DNA of 64,000 bases, taken from contig NZ_PHRF01000172.1 of assembly GCF_004151105.1 (NCBI RefSeq), forward strand, positions 1 through 64,000, read 5' to 3'. Positions 51,126-60,909 of this stretch are shown here, in pieces. The notes beneath the pieces are model-generated. The model saw nothing but the letters and a program-made list of their open reading frames with translations. It searched no databases and had not been told where the DNA came from. Each line of letters starts with the position of its first letter. Position 1 is the first letter of the stretch. Source of the DNA: Streptomyces sp. L-9-10. Lineage in GTDB: Bacteria; Actinomycetota; Actinomycetes; Streptomycetales; Streptomycetaceae. The translations under genes were made by a program, and so were the position numbers.

Positions 51126-51391
51126 AGCGCCCCGGAGACGGTCAGCTGAGTTTCACCGAGATGTTCGACCTGCCGGTCGCAGTCGACCTGCGCACGGCGG
51201 CACGCGCGCTCGGAATCTGCTCCGCGACCGCGTACCGGCTGATCCACAGGAGCGAGTTCCCCTGTCCGTACCTCCGCGTCGGCGGCAGGTACCGGGTACC
51301 GACACGCGAGCTGATGCGCATTCTGGGAATCGAAGAAGGCCCCATGTACTCCGTGGAGCCGGACACGGATGACGAGGGACCGCCCTTCTAG
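51122..51391 (+). CDS. excisionase-like helix-turn-helix protein
   Basis: An 89-residue winged-helix protein of the MerR/Xis group: RTAARALGICSATAYRLIHR is the recognition region and LRVGGRYRVPTRELMRILGI the wing and following helix. The acidic tail is EPDTDDEGPPF. GTG start overlapping the upstream stop. Such genes normally accompany a tyrosine or serine integrase, which is absent from this window, so it may be a remnant of an integrated element or a repurposed regulator. Confidence 0.75.
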   Translation: MKRPGDGQLSFTEMFDLPVAVDLRTAARALGICSATAYRLIHRSEFPCPYLRVGGRYRVPTRELMRILGIEEGPMYSVEPDTDDEGPPF

Positions 51392-51784
51392 GCCCCGACC
51401 ACCGGCCCGAGTCCGACCATGCTGCGGCCCCGGGGCTCAAGCCCCGGGGCCGCAGCCGTTGCTGTCCCATCCGGCACCCTCGCGGACGAGCGGATCCGAC
51501 GGCGCGCCGTAGGCATACAAAACGTCGACCGTCTCGGCGGCGCGGAGCACACAGGTCCGGTCAGTGCGTCGATCTCAGAGACTCGACAGCCGATCAGCAC
51601 CTTGCGCCCACTGGATAATCGCACCGCGATCACAACCCGGCACGCACGGAGACAGATGGATCACGCCTCCGGCTGTGGTGTGCCTGCGCGGACGAGCGTT
51701 GAGGAAGTCCCGCCACCGCTCAGCGGAAGGCCCTAGGGTCGTTCCCGTATGTCACGACCGCGTTGATCGCCAAGGGGGGCCACG
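51392..51784. other. 393-bp intergenic region: terminator and restriction-gene promoter
   Basis: It holds the 17-bp hairpin at 51421-51456, and near 51733-51738 a TAGGGT that could serve as the -10 of the GmrSD-like gene. Nothing else is recognisable; short frames here are not supported. Confidence 0.55.
51421..51456. terminator. 17-bp perfect hairpin
   Basis: GCTGCGGCCCCGGGGCT and its complement are separated by two bases, 29 bp after the HTH gene stop. Confidence 0.85.
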
Positions 51785-54352
51785 ATGCAGGCGAAAGAGA
51801 CGGTGTTCGCCGATCTCGTGCAGGGGAGGGCCCAGCAGTTTCAGGTGCCGCTCTATCAAAGGACGTACTCCTGGACGGAGAAGCAGCTCAGGCAGTTGTG
51901 GAGCGACATCCTGGAGCAGGCTGAGCTGATTGAGCGCGGGGAGAAGGCGAGTACGCACTTCCTGGGGTCCGTGGTGCTCGCGCCGTCCCCGCAGAACGAG
52001 GCGACGTTCCCCCGCTGGCTCGTCGTCGACGGTCAGCAGCGGCTGACCACACTCTCCCTCGCCCTGGCCGCGATCCGTGATCACATCAAGGACGCCGAGC
52101 CCGACGAGGCTGAACGCATCGGCGAGGAATACCTGGTCAACAAGCGCAAGAGCGGCAACGATCACTTCCGGCTGCTGCCGACCCAGGCGGACCGGCGGCA
52201 GTTCGCCGCACACGTTCGCGGCCCGCTCGCGGAGCAGCCCGCCGACGGAAGTGTCGCCGCGGCGTACAGCTTCTTCCGCCGCAAGCTGGTCGAGACGGTC
52301 GGTCCCACTGGCCCGCGGGACGCGTTCCGCATCGAGCAGGCCATCACCTCCAGGCTGACGCTGGTGGCGGTGACCGCCGAGCGCGGCGACAACGTGCACC
52401 GCATCTTCGAGTCCCTCAACAACACGGGGCTCAAACTCAGCCAGGCGGACCTGCTGCGCAACTACCTGTTCATGCGGCTGTCCACCCACGGTGAACGCGT
52501 CTACGAGACCTACTGGCTTCCGCTGCAGGACAGCCTGAGCAATGAAGAGCTGGAACAGCTCATGTGGCTGCAGCAGGTACTCGACGGTGATGACCGGGTG
52601 CGCCGCCAGGACATGTACGCGGCCCAGCAGCAGCGATTCGAACGGGGCGAGGCAGGCGAACCGGAGATTGAGGCGTACATCAGGGAGTTGCACCGGCGGG
52701 CCGCTCTCTTCCGTCGGCTGCTCCACCCCGAGGAGGAGCCGGACGTGTCGGTCCGTGCCCATCTGCAACGCCTGGACGCCTGGCAGGCCCAGGTCACCTA
52801 CCCCGCGCTGATGCTGCTGCTCGACCGGCGCGAGCGCGGAGAGGTCGATCCCTCGGACACGGCCCGTGCGATGTCGTACGTCGAGAGCTTCCTGGTGCGC
52901 CGGATGATCTGCCGGGTGCCGACCAACAACCTCAACAGGGTCTTCCAGGCCATGCCGGGGCAGCTGCCGCTCGACGTGCCCGTCGCCGACGGTCTGCGCC
53001 AACTGCTTTCCGCCGAAAACCGGTTCTGGCCCACCGACGGCGAGCTGCGGGAGAAGATCCGGACCGCGCCCTTCTATCAGTTCGGACGCTGGCACCAGCG
53101 CAAGATGGTGCTTCAGCGGCTGGAGGAGAGCTACGGACATCCCGAACCAGTGGACTTCGCCGCCGCACAGCTCACCATCGAGCACGTCATGCCGCAGTCA
53201 CCCGGCGACGAGTGGCTCCGCATGCTGGCTGAGGACACGGCCGACGGGGAAAACGCGGAGGACCTGCACTCCCGGTTGCAGCACACACTGGGGAATCTGA
53301 CGCTCACCGCGGTCAACTCGGAGCTGTCGAACCATCCCTTCGAGCGTAAGCAGGACCTGCTCCAGGGCAGTCACCTGGAGATGAACCAACGCATCGCCGC
53401 GACCGAACGCTGGGGCACGGAGGAGATCCTGGCTCGTGCCGACGAGCTGGCCGACCGCGCCATCGCGCTGTGGCCGGCCCCGTTGCGCGGAGTCGGCCGC
53501 GCGGAGCGCAGCCGGGATTGGCAGCTGGCACACCAGGTGCTCGCGGCGCTCCCCCACGGCACGTGGACGTCCTACGGCGACCTCGCCGCGTTCCTCGGCT
53601 CCGGTGCCCAGGCCGTGGGAAACCACCTGGCGAACACGCCGGGGTTGGTCAACGCGTACCGGGTGCTCACCTCCGAGGGCAAGGTCTCCGACGGCTTCCG
53701 CTGGACGCCGGAGAACGAAGGCGGCGACGTCCGTACCCGCCTGATCGCCGACGGCGTCCGTTTCACCGTGAACGGAGCAGCCGATCCGGCACGGCGTCTC
53801 ACCTCCGACGAGCTCGCCCTGCTGGTCGCCGAGGACGACGACCGGGCCGACGGCGAGGAGGCCGCGCAGCGCACGCCGGCCGGACAGGGTGAGGAGACGC
53901 GCGCCGACCGGTTCTTCCGCCAGCTCGCGACGGACGACTCTCCCGCGACAGTGGACGCGGTGCGCGCGATCTTCGCCCGCTGGGAGGAGCTGGGCGGCTG
54001 GATCGGGTACGGAGCCGGCCACGTCACGACAAGCGCCTTCCTCATGCTCGGGGAGGCGGGCGCGCCGGGCCGTGGGATCTGGCCGTTGACGCTCTACCCG
54101 GGTGGCGGGCGCGGCGGCACGGCGGAGGTGGTGTTCCAGTACCTGGCGGCACGTGAACCGTTCACCGACCCCGCACCGCGTGCCGAACTCCTCAGCCGGC
54201 TCAACGGTCTGGAGGGCGTCGACATCCCGGAGGGCAAGCTGGCGCTCCGCCCCAACTTCCGTCTCTCAGTGCTGGAGAAGGATCACAACAGCGAACTGCT
54301 CACCGAGACCCTGTCCTGGTTCCGGGACCGCTGGGAGGAGCGGAACTCGTGA
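51785..54352 (+). CDS. GmrSD-type restriction enzyme fused to an alkyltransferase-like (ATL) domain
   Basis: An 855-residue protein. The N-terminal DUF262 (GmrS-like NTPase) has FQVPLYQRTYSWTEKQLRQL and WLVVDGQQRLTTLSLAL, with the DGQQR motif at 82-86. DUF1524 (GmrD-like HNH nuclease) has TIEHVMPQSPGDEW near 462 and LGNLTLTAVNSELSN. At about 575-660 follows an MGMT/ATL-like domain (LAHQVLAALPHGTWTSYGDL, LGSGAQAVGNHL, NAYRVLTSEG) in which the active PCHR is replaced by NAYR, so it lacks the acceptor Cys and should only bind DNA. A C-terminal domain of about 150 residues is unassigned. GmrSD enzymes cut modified phage DNA; an ATL domain could add lesion or base-modification recognition. Confidence 0.87.
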   Translation: MQAKETVFADLVQGRAQQFQVPLYQRTYSWTEKQLRQLWSDILEQAELIERGEKASTHFLGSVVLAPSPQNEATFPRWLVVDGQQRLTTLSLALAAIRDHIKDAEPDEAERIGEEYLVNKRKSGNDHFRLLPTQADRRQFAAHVRGPLAEQPADGSVAAAYSFFRRKLVETVGPTGPRDAFRIEQAITSRLTLVAVTAERGDNVHRIFESLNNTGLKLSQADLLRNYLFMRLSTHGERVYETYWLPLQDSLSNEELEQLMWLQQVLDGDDRVRRQDMYAAQQQRFERGEAGEPEIEAYIRELHRRAALFRRLLHPEEEPDVSVRAHLQRLDAWQAQVTYPALMLLLDRRERGEVDPSDTARAMSYVESFLVRRMICRVPTNNLNRVFQAMPGQLPLDVPVADGLRQLLSAENRFWPTDGELREKIRTAPFYQFGRWHQRKMVLQRLEESYGHPEPVDFAAAQLTIEHVMPQSPGDEWLRMLAEDTADGENAEDLHSRLQHTLGNLTLTAVNSELSNHPFERKQDLLQGSHLEMNQRIAATERWGTEEILARADELADRAIALWPAPLRGVGRAERSRDWQLAHQVLAALPHGTWTSYGDLAAFLGSGAQAVGNHLANTPGLVNAYRVLTSEGKVSDGFRWTPENEGGDVRTRLIADGVRFTVNGAADPARRLTSDELALLVAEDDDRADGEEAAQRTPAGQGEETRADRFFRQLATDDSPATVDAVRAIFARWEELGGWIGYGAGHVTTSAFLMLGEAGAPGRGIWPLTLYPGGGRGGTAEVVFQYLAAREPFTDPAPRAELLSRLNGLEGVDIPEGKLALRPNFRLSVLEKDHNSELLTETLSWFRDRWEERNS

Positions 54353-54538
54353 GCGGTGCCGGCCCCGTGTGACTGTCCCCCCGGTGGATCAGCCGCGTTC
54401 GGCCTCTCGGCGACTGCTTTCACCGTTCACCCGGAACCCGCACGGCCACGGTGCGAGGGTCGACCGGGGCGCTACCGACCAGGACCAGGAGTGCCCACAC
54501 TGACCGCCGTCCGCGCCGGCGCGCGGCGGCTCCGCCGT

Positions 54539-54563
54539 CGACCGCCACTTTCATGGGCGGTCG
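54539..54563. terminator. hairpin between GmrSD-like and Avs-like genes
   Basis: CGACCGCC and GGCGGTCG (8 bp) enclose a 9-base loop just before the stop of the converging Avs-like gene. Confidence 0.6.
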
Positions 54564-54573
54564 CCGGTCCGAC

Positions 54574-57500
54574 TCACCCGGACCTCAGGCGCACGACGAA
54601 ATCCCGGATCACGACGGGTGCGGCCGCCCTTTCGGACAGGAGTCGCAGCAGATCGGGGCGGATCACGACGGCACAGCCGGTCGTCCGCGGCAAGGCGAGG
54701 TGGTAGGAGCTCCTCTCGTACTCAGTGCGCCAGCAGATGAGTCGGAGGGCCGGCCCGTGGGCGTCGTTCAGGGTCAAGGGGGCTCCCGGCCACAGGCGCA
54801 GTGCCGCACGGAGCCACCGGCCCGGTGTCAGCGTGAGGTCGGGCAGCCCCAGACCATGAGCGGCGTCCCCTGCGGCGGCCATGTCGCGGTCGACACCCAG
54901 CAGCGGGAGCGCCTGCGGAAATCCCCGAGGCAACTGCTCCGGCCCCTCGGCCCATTCCTTGAGGTCGCCTTCGGAGAATGGAGGGACGTCCCTGTTCGTC
55001 TGGCCCGTGCCGTCCGTTACCTCCGGGCCCGAGAACCTCAGGCTGACCGAGTCGGTCGTCCGGCTTCGCAGCGACAAAAACCTGCGCTTCTCCACAGAAC
55101 CGAGGATGTACCAGCCGGTGAGCGGCTGGCCGCGCAGGACGTCCGCTTCCGCCAACGGCCGTACGGAGACGGTCTCCGCTGCCGCTCCGGCCACCGAGTC
55201 GACCGGCTCGTCGGGGTCGGTCGGCTCGTCCGGACCGGGTGGCATCCGAAGGCCGGGGCGTGGCCAGCGGGCCGCCTCGAAGGCCAAGGGGACGAACGGG
55301 CTGTCCGCCAGCGCGGTGGCCAGTTGGTCCTCCCAGGCGTGTGGATCGGACACGCCCTGACCAGTCGTGAGCCGGTGAGCGCGACTGCCCGCCGCCGTTC
55401 GCTGGACCGCTTCCTCGACTGCCTCCTCGGTGGCGAGGTACGCATCCGGGGACAGTTGATCATCGGCGCTCCGGTAGGCACGGAGCTGCGTCCTGCACCT
55501 GTCCTTCGTGCGCTCGCTGTCAAGCCTGCGGCGGGCGTCGGCGAGAACCGCCCGGACCAGCCCCGGCTGTAGCTGCTCGGCTTCGTACAGCCGTGCGCCG
55601 GCCAGTTCTCCGACGAGCCCTTCCAGCATCTGGTCGTCCCGGCTGTGTTCCGGCCCGGAGGACGTCCACAGGCGATCCTGGGGCTTCAACGCACGCGGAT
55701 CCGAAGGCCCCATGGGGACGTTCCCCGCGTCGGTGAGCAGCCGGCGGGCAAGGGCCCGGACAGTGAGCAGAGGGCCTTGGGCCAGCGCCTCGAGCGCGTC
55801 CTGGCAGTGGTCCACGACGGGACGGCCGGCTGGCCCCTGCTCCTCAAGAAGACACAGCAGCCAGGTCAGAGTCGCCGGATCAGACGCCTGCTTCAGCGCC
55901 AGAGCCACGGCGGGTGCCGCTGCCTCCGGGCGCAGGGAGACGAGAGCCCGCGTGGCAAGCATCGAGCGCCGTTTGGCCTCGCGTCCCCCATGGGCCACTC
56001 CCGCCAGTGTCGCCGTCGCGAGGGCGCGATGAAGATCGCCCGGTACGGCCGCGCCGGTGTCCCGGTCGGGGGCGCGATAGAAGTGATCGGGGTCGTCGCT
56101 GTCATGGACCCGGGGCGCCCTGTCCTCGATGACCGCCGCCGCTTCGTCCCACAGCGCGAACCCGAGATCGAGCGAGCTGCGCTCGGGCAGGCTGATGGTC
56201 TGACGGACGAAGGCGAGAATCAGCGCCTGAGTGACGCCATGGGTTCCGTATCGGCCGGTGCTCACGATGGCTTCCACCTCTTCGGCGACAACGCGGAAGG
56301 TGACGGCCGGATCAATCTGCGCGGCTCTGCTCAGGGCGTCGAGGGACGTCTCCCCGCCGAAGTTCAGCCACCCGCCCTGCCCGCGCGTCCGCACCCAGGT
56401 CAGTGCGTACGCTTCGGCGGCCAGGCTGTCCTGACCATGCCGTTCGAGTCCGTCCGCGAGGCGGCGCAGAAGGAGGGGTCCGTCCTGGAAGTCGAACGGC
56501 CCGGTGATTGCCCGCAGCACTTGCGCGGCCTCATCGGCACGTCCTTCGTCAGCGAGGCCGAGCAGCCGGTAACCAATGATGTTCGTTGTGCGGTCGAGGA
56601 CCTGCCGTGGTGTGCCGGCTCCGTAAGGCCGCAGGCGCCATTCCCTCAGCGCGCGGATCAGGCCGGCGGGACCTGGCGGTACGAGTGGCAGGACCGTACC
56701 GGCCGGCACGTCCCTGATCGCGGTCGCTCGCGCCGGCCTCGGCGAGCCGCTCCTTTGCCCGGCTTCCCTTGCGGCCGAAGAGTCGGGGAGGGGGTCGACG
56801 CTCGGAGTACCGGCGCGTTCGGCCACGGTGTTGAGCGCCGCGACCCGTCGCTCGTCAGCAGCCTTGATCTCGTCACCGTTGGAGGAGTCATAGCGCACCT
56901 GCCGCTCATCCGCGCGGCTCAGTGCACAGCGGAGCAACTGCGACACACCGTCCGGCATCGACGGACCCGATGCCCGGACCAGGCGGTCCAGCACCACCGC
57001 GTCCCCTTCCAGGAGCGGGCTGTCCAGCGTGAGGCGGAGCGCCGTTGCCACGACCGGGTCCGCGTCGTCCTTCCAGCTGTGCCAGAGGTTCTCCCGCGCG
57101 CCGTGGAGGAGGTCGGCCGGACCGTTGCAGTCGTTGAGGAGCCCGGTGGCGGCGAGCCGGGCGAGGGCAGTGGGGTCCGCCCCGGCCAGTACGCTCCACC
57201 ATTGCCGTCGTGTGGCGTGCGTCTCCTTGCCGTCGGTGTGGAGGGCCAGGCGCTCGCACAGCGGCTGGAGCTGCGCCACCCGTGCCCTGCCACGGGCCGG
57301 GTCGGCGGCGACGAGAGCGGGCAGCGGGTCCAGCACCTCGTAGGCGGTGATGTCCTTGTGCCAGCCGTAGGCCACCAGGAAGCGACATGCCTCCAGCCAG
57401 CGCGCCTCCACCTCGGCGGGATCGTCCGATGCGAGGGCGAGGCGCGCGTGGGTGAGGAGGTAGCCGGCCAGGTCGCTGTAGTAGCGTCCGCCGGCCTGCT

Positions 57501-60500
57501 GCTCGAACTCGTTCTGGATGGCTGCGTCCACGCCGGCCCGCCGTGTGGGCGTGGTGTGTTCGACGGCGATCGAGAGCAGAACGTCGGCGGGCAGCGGACC
57601 GCCCAGTTCACCGCGCAGGGTTGTGCTGATGCCCCGGCTGACGCAGATGAGCGTCTCCCACGCCTGAGGCCAGTCGTCGTCGCACACGAGCACGACCGCC
57701 CGGCGCACGGTCTCCTCGACGAGCGGATGTATCGCATAGAGGTCGCACGCACGCGGATTGCCGGCGAAGGGCCGGAGGTCTCCCCTCAGCAGCCCGAGGG
57801 CTTCCACCGCCAGACCGGACCGGAGGGCCGCGCCGGCGGACTCGGCACGCACGAGAGCGATCACGAAACGCAGCCAGCAGGGATACCAGCCAGGCCCCCG
57901 GACGAGCGCCTCCGCCGCATCCAGCCCCACGGGGTCGGTCACTGCCGCGGCTGCCAGCGTGTCCAGCCACCGGGCGACGGCCTCGGCACTCCATCGGACG
58001 CGTTCCCGCTGTACGTCGCGCGTGAGGGAGAGCAGCGCGTCGCGGACCGGGGTACCGTCTCCCGCAAGGTCGGCCGCAGCGGCGCCCAGCGCCAACAGCC
58101 GGTGTGCCGTTCCCGGCAGATGCCCCAAGCCGGCGGCCTTCCGGGCCCAGTGCGCCGCGCTGCCCGGCTGTCCGGGGACCGCACCGGCAGCGATCCGCTC
58201 GGCGAGCGAGAGACACACCGGGCCTCCCCGTGTGAGTCGCGGTACCAGGCCGGTGACGGCATCGGTTCCCTCGGTGTCGAGCAGCACCTTCACGACGGCG
58301 TCGGCCGCTGACTGGTCGCCGTGTTCATCGAGCCACCGAGCGATACGGTCCGGCGACACCGATGCGCCGGGCCCGTCCCGCCCCGCCTCCTCCGCCCGGT
58401 GTGCCGCGGACAGGCGCAGCCGGCCGCGCAGCCGGGCCAGGCTGACGGCCCGGTCGGAATCCTCTCCGTACGAGGTGTTGTCGGATTCGGCCTCGTGCTC
58501 ATGTGCCGTCATGTACGCGCGCCAGGGTGCCACGGCACCCGCCGCATCGAGAACCGCGCACATCCGCAGCCCTGCCCGGGCGGGCATCACGGTCCGTCCG
58601 TCGTACAGGAGCCGGTCCGCCATGGTCTGGGCCCCGAGCAGAGCGATCGGCACGTCGGCGAAGTCCACCAGCACCGAGTCGAAGCGCTCGGTCTCGTACG
58701 TCTCCGCGGCCCTGGCGAGCTCGACGCACCGCACGACGAGCGGCCACTCTCCCGACCTGGCGGCGCAGCGCAGCCCGGTGGCCAGGTTGTCCCTGATCGC
58801 CGAGGCCGGGAACGCGGCCGAGACGGCACGGACGACGAAGTCCCGCCCAATGTGACCGAGCACCTCCGTATCGCGCCCCGCCTCGGCGAGGATCCGCAGG
58901 AGCTGGCGAAAGGCCCTCGGGTCCTTGAACAGCCCCTTCCCCCTCAGCCACGTGGCGATCAGCGCCAACGTGGACTCCAGGGCATCGGGGTGGTCCTCGT
59001 ACCCCAGGCGCAGGTAGCGGGCGAACGACTCGTGGAACACCCGGACTTCGCCCTGCCCGGTCCGCTCCGAGAGCACCGGGGCCAGGACCTTCAGCGCACG
59101 GTCGATCCGGTGCCCCCTGTCCGGGACGATCTGTCCGAGTTCCTCGCGGGTGACCGGCATGCCGAGCAGGGCGATGATGTCCGCGACGACCTCCGCCTCG
59201 CCGCCGAGGGTCTCGTAGATGTGGGTGTAGTACTCCTCCAGTGAGTCCCGGTACGCGGGAAGCGCCCACACAGTTGACGCGGCGTCCGTGACCGCCTCCG
59301 GGCGGAGGGCGACCTCACGGCAGAGATATCGCGTGTAGAGGGCGTTGCCGCCCGAGCGTGCCCGCAGCGCGCCGAGGAAGTCCGTGATGTCCCGGCCGTC
59401 GGTCAGCAGTGCCTCGGTGCGGCCGGTGCCCGGCGACGGGACGAGCCCGAGCCGCTCGGCCATGCCGCGGAGTTCTTCCGGTGCGAGCGGCGGTACGGCG
59501 ACGGTAGCCGCCCCCGCTTCCCTGAGGGGGGCGAGATGGGTCCCGGGCTGGCTGAGGACGATGAGCACGCTGCCGGGCGGGAGCGGCAGCGAGCTGAGTA
59601 CCTCGGCAAGGGCCAGGGACGGATCCGCTCTCCTGGTCCTGCCGCCTCGTACGCGGGTGACGTGGTCCAGCCCGTCCACGACGAGTGCTACTCCCCGGGC
59701 GGGCTCCCTGCGCAGTGCGTTCGCCACCACCTTCGTCAGCGCCTCCTCGTCGGCGGCGAAGCGCGGGCGCTGGTCGTGAACGAGGCCCGGATCAGCCTCG
59801 GCCAGGCGACCGAGCAGGCTGCCGAAGACCGATTCGGTCATCGCCCGGGTCAGTAGGTCACCGTCGGCGTCGCCCAGGTAGCAGTAGTGTTCGGCGACCA
59901 GCCATGCGTCACGGGTGAGCTGTTCGACCAGTTGCTGACACGCCCAGGACTTCCCCTGCCCCGGCGGGCCGGTCACCAGCAGAACGCCCCCGTCAGCCGC
60001 TGCGGTCCTGGCCGCCTCCACCAGGGCACCGACCGCACGGGGCCGCACCACTTGCAGGGTCCGGTCGACAGGATCCGCACGTACGACGGCGCCGAAGTCC
60101 CAGCACAGCTGGGCCCGACGCAGCAGTTCCCGCGACGTGACCTCGATACCCCCCTGACGTGCGGCCCGGACCGTGCGGATGAGCGCCTCGGCCACGTCAA
60201 CTGCCGAGCGTCCTTGGTTGGGGTGGATCCCCGCACCGAGTTCGCCGCGCACCCGCTGGAGGAGGAGTTGCTCGGCCGGCCCCGGCCGCTGGAGGTCCAT
60301 CGTCATGGGCGGCGCGGCAAGCTCCACCACCAGATGCTCGCAGAGCCACTCCAGATCCGCCCTGGACACGGCTGTGTCACCTTCAGTCAGGAACCCGAAG
60401 ACGTTTCCCGCCTTCCGCCGCCCCTGCGCCGGGAGTTCGACGCCCTGCCAGAGGGCCTCGGCATCGAACCTCAGGAGAGTGTTCGTCATACCCGCCAGGA

Positions 60501-60909
60501 ACGGCGCGTCGGACGCCCGCGCAGGCACCATGACCTTGCTCAATACCGCGTCGTCCGGTGGTGCGTCCCGCATCACGATGCGCAGCCGGACCGTAAGGGC
60601 GGTGGCTCCAGGACCGTCGCGATCGGCGGCGGCCGCCGCCACGAGGCGGTCCAGCCTCAGTCCCCGGCCGTCCAACGTGAACGTGCTGTAGGCGAGGGGG
60701 TGATCGTCGTTGTCCGAGTGCTTGAACTGGGTCCGCTCACGGCATCCATCCGCTCCGATGACCGTGAGGTCGTCGAAACGGTCGTCCGGCACCAGTTTCT
60801 CGTCCACGTGCACGGCGATAATCCCGCCCAGCGGTAGATCCACCATGCGGCACGCCTCTAAAAGATCCTGGTATTCGTAACCGCGATGCGCGGCAGTCAG
60901 ATCACCCAT
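54574..60909 (-). CDS. giant Avs-like STAND NTPase with N-terminal Cap4/DUF4297-like nuclease
   Basis: A 2111-residue protein. Residues about 1-210 look like the Cap4/DUF4297 PD-(D/E)XK nuclease: AAHRGYEYQDLLEAC opens the fold, DDRFDDLTVIG gives the acidic residue and RTQFKHSD a Q-x-K. A STAND NTPase follows with Walker A TGPPGQGKS at 313-321 and Walker B GVALVVDGLDHV near 406-417. After about residue 620 the chain is a long helical-repeat region with many Ala/Leu/Arg-rich helices, ending in a beta-rich C-terminus. This architecture fits antiviral STAND sensors (Avs), in which recognition of a phage protein triggers the nuclease. No clear ribosome site precedes the ATG; the transcript may be leaderless. 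The target is unknown. Confidence 0.82.
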   Translation of the reverse strand: MGDLTAAHRGYEYQDLLEACRMVDLPLGGIIAVHVDEKLVPDDRFDDLTVIGADGCRERTQFKHSDNDDHPLAYSTFTLDGRGLRLDRLVAAAAADRDGPGATALTVRLRIVMRDAPPDDAVLSKVMVPARASDAPFLAGMTNTLLRFDAEALWQGVELPAQGRRKAGNVFGFLTEGDTAVSRADLEWLCEHLVVELAAPPMTMDLQRPGPAEQLLLQRVRGELGAGIHPNQGRSAVDVAEALIRTVRAARQGGIEVTSRELLRRAQLCWDFGAVVRADPVDRTLQVVRPRAVGALVEAARTAAADGGVLLVTGPPGQGKSWACQQLVEQLTRDAWLVAEHYCYLGDADGDLLTRAMTESVFGSLLGRLAEADPGLVHDQRPRFAADEEALTKVVANALRREPARGVALVVDGLDHVTRVRGGRTRRADPSLALAEVLSSLPLPPGSVLIVLSQPGTHLAPLREAGAATVAVPPLAPEELRGMAERLGLVPSPGTGRTEALLTDGRDITDFLGALRARSGGNALYTRYLCREVALRPEAVTDAASTVWALPAYRDSLEEYYTHIYETLGGEAEVVADIIALLGMPVTREELGQIVPDRGHRIDRALKVLAPVLSERTGQGEVRVFHESFARYLRLGYEDHPDALESTLALIATWLRGKGLFKDPRAFRQLLRILAEAGRDTEVLGHIGRDFVVRAVSAAFPASAIRDNLATGLRCAARSGEWPLVVRCVELARAAETYETERFDSVLVDFADVPIALLGAQTMADRLLYDGRTVMPARAGLRMCAVLDAAGAVAPWRAYMTAHEHEAESDNTSYGEDSDRAVSLARLRGRLRLSAAHRAEEAGRDGPGASVSPDRIARWLDEHGDQSAADAVVKVLLDTEGTDAVTGLVPRLTRGGPVCLSLAERIAAGAVPGQPGSAAHWARKAAGLGHLPGTAHRLLALGAAAADLAGDGTPVRDALLSLTRDVQRERVRWSAEAVARWLDTLAAAAVTDPVGLDAAEALVRGPGWYPCWLRFVIALVRAESAGAALRSGLAVEALGLLRGDLRPFAGNPRACDLYAIHPLVEETVRRAVVLVCDDDWPQAWETLICVSRGISTTLRGELGGPLPADVLLSIAVEHTTPTRRAGVDAAIQNEFEQQAGGRYYSDLAGYLLTHARLALASDDPAEVEARWLEACRFLVAYGWHKDITAYEVLDPLPALVAADPARGRARVAQLQPLCERLALHTDGKETHATRRQWWSVLAGADPTALARLAATGLLNDCNGPADLLHGARENLWHSWKDDADPVVATALRLTLDSPLLEGDAVVLDRLVRASGPSMPDGVSQLLRCALSRADERQVRYDSSNGDEIKAADERRVAALNTVAERAGTPSVDPLPDSSAAREAGQRSGSPRPARATAIRDVPAGTVLPLVPPGPAGLIRALREWRLRPYGAGTPRQVLDRTTNIIGYRLLGLADEGRADEAAQVLRAITGPFDFQDGPLLLRRLADGLERHGQDSLAAEAYALTWVRTRGQGGWLNFGGETSLDALSRAAQIDPAVTFRVVAEEVEAIVSTGRYGTHGVTQALILAFVRQTISLPERSSLDLGFALWDEAAAVIEDRAPRVHDSDDPDHFYRAPDRDTGAAVPGDLHRALATATLAGVAHGGREAKRRSMLATRALVSLRPEAAAPAVALALKQASDPATLTWLLCLLEEQGPAGRPVVDHCQDALEALAQGPLLTVRALARRLLTDAGNVPMGPSDPRALKPQDRLWTSSGPEHSRDDQMLEGLVGELAGARLYEAEQLQPGLVRAVLADARRRLDSERTKDRCRTQLRAYRSADDQLSPDAYLATEEAVEEAVQRTAAGSRAHRLTTGQGVSDPHAWEDQLATALADSPFVPLAFEAARWPRPGLRMPPGPDEPTDPDEPVDSVAGAAAETVSVRPLAEADVLRGQPLTGWYILGSVEKRRFLSLRSRTTDSVSLRFSGPEVTDGTGQTNRDVPPFSEGDLKEWAEGPEQLPRGFPQALPLLGVDRDMAAAGDAAHGLGLPDLTLTPGRWLRAALRLWPGAPLTLNDAHGPALRLICWRTEYERSSYHLALPRTTGCAVVIRPDLLRLLSERAAAPVVIRDFVVRLRSG

